A DNA stretch of 58,499 bases from a virus: IMG/VR virus record IMGVR_UViG_3300038701_003495, positions 1 through 58,499 of that record. One strand, given 5' to 3'. Shown here piece by piece: positions 55,887 to 58,499 of this stretch. The notes below the pieces were generated by a model. The model worked only from the letters and a program-made list of their open reading frames with translations, was not told the origin of the DNA and ran no database searches. Both the position numbers and the translations under genes were made by a program. Within the stretch, counting starts at the first letter, position 1; every line of letters begins with the position of its first letter.

Positions 55887-58433
55887 CTATTCGTCCGGTG
55901 TCATAACGACGGTGAGATTGAGGCCGCTGCTTCCGATGGTCGCAACAACGGGAGAGCTTTTATAGTAGGGGCTCGATGAACCTTTCCTCACCCACCCCTC
56001 TATGCCTTGGTCTGACGTGTAGCCGTACGAAGCCGAGACCTGGCCGCTCGCATTCGTCAGGCCGTTGATGACCTCGACACCTGAGGAAGCTGGCCCCCCG
56101 CTATCGGTCAGCAAGTAAACCCGCGCGTTCTCAATCACCGAGTTGTCGGACCCGTCGCGCACCGTAACGTTCACATCGACGGGGGTCGTCAATGGGTACA
56201 GGTTGGATGCTTGTGCCGCCAACGTCGTCGTGGTCGAAAGGTAGAGGCCGTTGATGATGTTGAAGCTGCTCGAGCTGTCCGCAATCAGTCGAATCTTGAG
56301 CCCAAACCCTGCCGCGCTGATCGTCTCCCCACTGAGATTTGCTGACGTTGCCGCCTTGAAAGCACCGAACCCAGCGCCCGTGTCTAGACTGTATTCAGCG
56401 TGCCAGTTGCCGGTGTTGAAGCCATTCTCAACCGCGTCGAGCGCCTGGAAGCCAGTGTGCCCAAGGATTTGGTGGGGCCACGTGAACGTTATCTGGTCAC
56501 CTGCCGTTCGCATGTACAGGTCGCCGTCTTTTCGGAAGACGGGTGTTCCTGAGTCGATCGAAACATGGGGCGACGTGTTACCGTTGAGCCCAGTGAAAAG
56601 CAGGTGAATGCGGCCCTGTGTGTCGCTCGTAAAGACGTCGGCAAAAGTAGTCCCCACGACTGCCCCGAAGTCGACCTCCATGCCGGTCCCGCTATTCAGC
56701 GCCCCACTTGCACCATGACAGCCCTTGATGGTCATGTCTGACCCAGCGACGTTGTAGCGGCTCGCGTAGTCCACTGAGCAGTTTTCGAAAGTCACGCCCT
56801 GGGTGGTAGCGAACTCACCGAAGTATGCCGCGCCGAAATTTTCGAAGTAGATGCGCTGAAACAGGATGCCCTTGCAGCTTCCGTTGCAGTAGATGAGCCC
56901 GTCGCCCATACCGCCAAGGTCCCACTTGCTTGTCGGCACGCCGGCTGAATCCCTGACCGTGATGTCTGACGAGTCGAGGTAATAGAACGAGTAGCTGTCG
57001 GCCCCTACCCCGCCACTGATGATGCCAACACCATCGAAGACGATGCCCGAAGAGCCGCCGTTAATTTCGACCATGTTTGTTGAGTTCGTCCCGGTGACGT
57101 TACCCGTGGGGTTGTCACTGTATTCGAAATCGTTGACCACGAACCCGTTCGAGCCGGTCGCAACCTCGAACTCACCTCTAATGCACTTGATGCCGTTGAT
57201 GGTGACGTTGGAGCACGTTGTGAATCGTGTGTTGTCGGCGCTCGAATAGGTGTGGTCAGGGTCCGCCCCGAGGCACCGCACGTTATCGATCGTGATGTTG
57301 GCAGACGTTTCAAAGACAAGCACAGCCTGACCAGTGCCGGCGAATTGCGCGCCGAAGTCGCAATCGTCGATATCAATAGATACGCAGTCCAGAAGACGCT
57401 GACCGTTGGTCTGCGATGAGTAGCCGTTGCTTTGGACAAAGCCGCAGTCTTCGAGCACCACTGCCCCCAGCACTGCCGTAGCCAGGTCGCCGTCAGACCG
57501 GGGCACAGAACAGTGCTTGAGGGTGAGGTTGTCAGGCGCCCAAAACTCCATCTGGACACTCGAGGCATTGAGGTACTCGAGGTCGATGTCTGCTGTCGAT
57601 TGAATTGGCGCGAGCAAGATGTTTGCCGACGGTGTGCTGAAAACCTCCGTCGTCGGGCTGCCTGTTGTCGTGGTGCCAAGGTGAACATTTGGAATGCGCA
57701 GACGCGCCCCGCTCGCTGGCCTGCCCCCGTTGGTTGACGTTCCGAATGTTGCTGTCGACGAGCCCAGGGTCTGAGTGAAAACACGACCAAGGTCGCCAAC
57801 GCCGAAGTCCGTCAACGCCTCTTCCGTCCTAAGCCAGCGCTCGAAGACGCCTGTGCCGCTGCCTGTCTCGACCCAGATGCAGCACTGCTGCCCTGAGTGA
57901 GGCAGCGTGAAGGCCTGCGAGTCTGTGCCGTCACCGGTGCCTACCTCGTACCAATCGCCGCGAGTCCGAAGAGTGGCAAACCCAGTCATGCCCCAGTCTT
58001 GGTCTTCTCCAAAGACCTTGAGGAAACCCACGGCGACTGTGTCGAGTGTCGCCGACCAGCCACCGCTGGTGATTGTCTCGGTGGCAGAGAAGGTGCCCGA
58101 GAGCACCGTGAAGGTCAGGGTCCCTGCGGTGTTGTCGCCGCTATTCTGCTCGATGTATTTTGCTGTCGCCCCGCTCGTTCCCCCAGTTATGGTATCGCCG
58201 ATGGACGGCAGAGACCCCGACCCTGAAGAGTAGTCGATCTCTTGGACGCTCCGCCCGTCGATCAGAACGACGCCGTCGCTTAGGGTGATATCGCCCAGAA
58301 TGCCCATTGCTGTTGACGAAACGCATGAGTCGATCGTGAGCGTCGCACCGCTGTTGATCGTGATGTCCTCCCCTGCTGCCCGGCCGGTGAGGGCGTCGTG
58401 ATTCGAGTCTGTCGTGATAGTTTGATTGGCCAT
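55887..58433 (-). CDS. Large beta-helix tail fibre/adhesin, 848 aa
   Basis: After an N-terminal beta domain (ITTDSNHDALTGRAAGEDIT, then SIGDTITGGTSGATAKYIEQ) the middle (about 280-560) has dozens of short strands with Asn and Asp ladders (LKHCSVPRSDGD, VTINGIKCIRG, FENCSVDYASRYNV), a right-handed beta helix. The C-terminus (about 720-848) has a Big/Ig-like domain (VDVNVTVRDGSDNSVIENAR). It is probably a long receptor-binding fibre. The start lies in the terminal repeat. Confidence 0.85.
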   Translation of the reverse strand: MANQTITTDSNHDALTGRAAGEDITINSGATLTIDSCVSSTAMGILGDITLSDGVVLIDGRSVQEIDYSSGSGSLPSIGDTITGGTSGATAKYIEQNSGDNTAGTLTFTVLSGTFSATETITSGGWSATLDTVAVGFLKVFGEDQDWGMTGFATLRTRGDWYEVGTGDGTDSQAFTLPHSGQQCCIWVETGSGTGVFERWLRTEEALTDFGVGDLGRVFTQTLGSSTATFGTSTNGGRPASGARLRIPNVHLGTTTTGSPTTEVFSTPSANILLAPIQSTADIDLEYLNASSVQMEFWAPDNLTLKHCSVPRSDGDLATAVLGAVVLEDCGFVQSNGYSSQTNGQRLLDCVSIDIDDCDFGAQFAGTGQAVLVFETSANITIDNVRCLGADPDHTYSSADNTRFTTCSNVTINGIKCIRGEFEVATGSNGFVVNDFEYSDNPTGNVTGTNSTNMVEINGGSSGIVFDGVGIISGGVGADSYSFYYLDSSDITVRDSAGVPTSKWDLGGMGDGLIYCNGSCKGILFQRIYFENFGAAYFGEFATTQGVTFENCSVDYASRYNVAGSDMTIKGCHGASGALNSGTGMEVDFGAVVGTTFADVFTSDTQGRIHLLFTGLNGNTSPHVSIDSGTPVFRKDGDLYMRTAGDQITFTWPHQILGHTGFQALDAVENGFNTGNWHAEYSLDTGAGFGAFKAATSANLSGETISAAGFGLKIRLIADSSSSFNIINGLYLSTTTTLAAQASNLYPLTTPVDVNVTVRDGSDNSVIENARVYLLTDSGGPASSGVEVINGLTNASGQVSASYGYTSDQGIEGWVRKGSSSPYYKSSPVVATIGSSGLNLTVVMTPDE

Positions 58434-58499
58434 CGCTAGTTCCGGTCGTGACGTCTAGAAAAATTTCCTCTTCGAAAAACGTCGAGCTATTGCCTCCGG
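58374..58499. repeat. Right copy of terminal direct repeat
   Basis: This is an exact copy of bases 2-127. Joining the copies makes the minus-strand late gene string continuous from position 152 into the gene starting at 58433, with a 90-bp spacer. The unique genome length is then about 58,373 bp. Confidence 0.9.

Noticed and set aside
1-58499. CRISPR arrays, reverse transcriptase/DGR, IS elements, Mu transposase
   Set aside because: I looked for regular repeat-spacer arrays, RT motifs, template/variable repeat pairs, and DDE transposase genes and saw none.

Overview
The window is a complete, circular-mapping genome of a temperate tailed phage with a contractile tail. A 126-bp exact direct repeat at the two ends (2-127 and 58374-58499) implies about 58.37 kb of unique sequence. 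The virion genes follow Mu order (terminase, DUF935 portal, gpF, protease/scaffold, capsid, sheath, tube, chaperone, tape measure, gpN, gpP, spike, W, J-like). The phage carries a tyrosine integrase and an attP built on a tRNA-Pro 3' half, not a Mu transposase. Spanins point to a Gram-negative host. An integrase form with an inserted zinc-binding loop, which I recall from deltaproteobacteria and myxobacteria, weakly suggests that group.

Layout. The lysis/lysogeny switch lies at 35.0-36.4 kb: CII-like gene, a lambda-pRE-like site, Cro-like gene, palindromic operators and a divergent repressor. Leftward from the switch (minus strand, 35.7 kb down to 1 and on through the circle to 55.4 kb) runs one very compact gene string with frequent ATGA, GTGA and TGATG overlaps. 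It holds early regulators, an MT-A70 methyltransferase, an HNH nuclease, a replication initiator and DnaC-like loader, then small and large terminase, portal, head, tail, baseplate, tail fibres and spikes, lysis genes, and a final set of adhesin-like proteins that crosses the sequence ends. A lipoprotein and a small protein (36.2-37.2 kb, minus) sit beside the repressor and look like prophage-expressed cargo.

Rightward from 37.4 kb (plus strand), a promoter flanked by the same operator half-sites drives DUF3560 and zinc-binding proteins, a probable recombination protein with SbcD/SbcC-like nuclease subunits, a possible cyclic-nucleotide sponge (Acb2/Tad1-like), a CAU tRNA-like gene, a possible structured RNA, a J-domain protein, a PD-(D/E)XK nuclease, an SNF2 helicase, an excisionase-like protein and the integrase. 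attP follows at 51.82-51.87 kb. Beyond attP (52-55.3 kb) are accessory genes: a DUF2335 membrane protein, a broken helix-turn-helix gene, short repeats, and a two-gene unit with its own promoter, structured leader and hairpin terminator.

Inferred circuit: in the lysogen the repressor silences both the leftward and the 37.4-kb rightward promoters through shared operators. After infection the CII-like protein may activate pRE to make repressor, as in lambda. Confidence is high for the Mu-type virion module and the integrase/attP, moderate for the switch, and low for the new RNA and the accessory genes.
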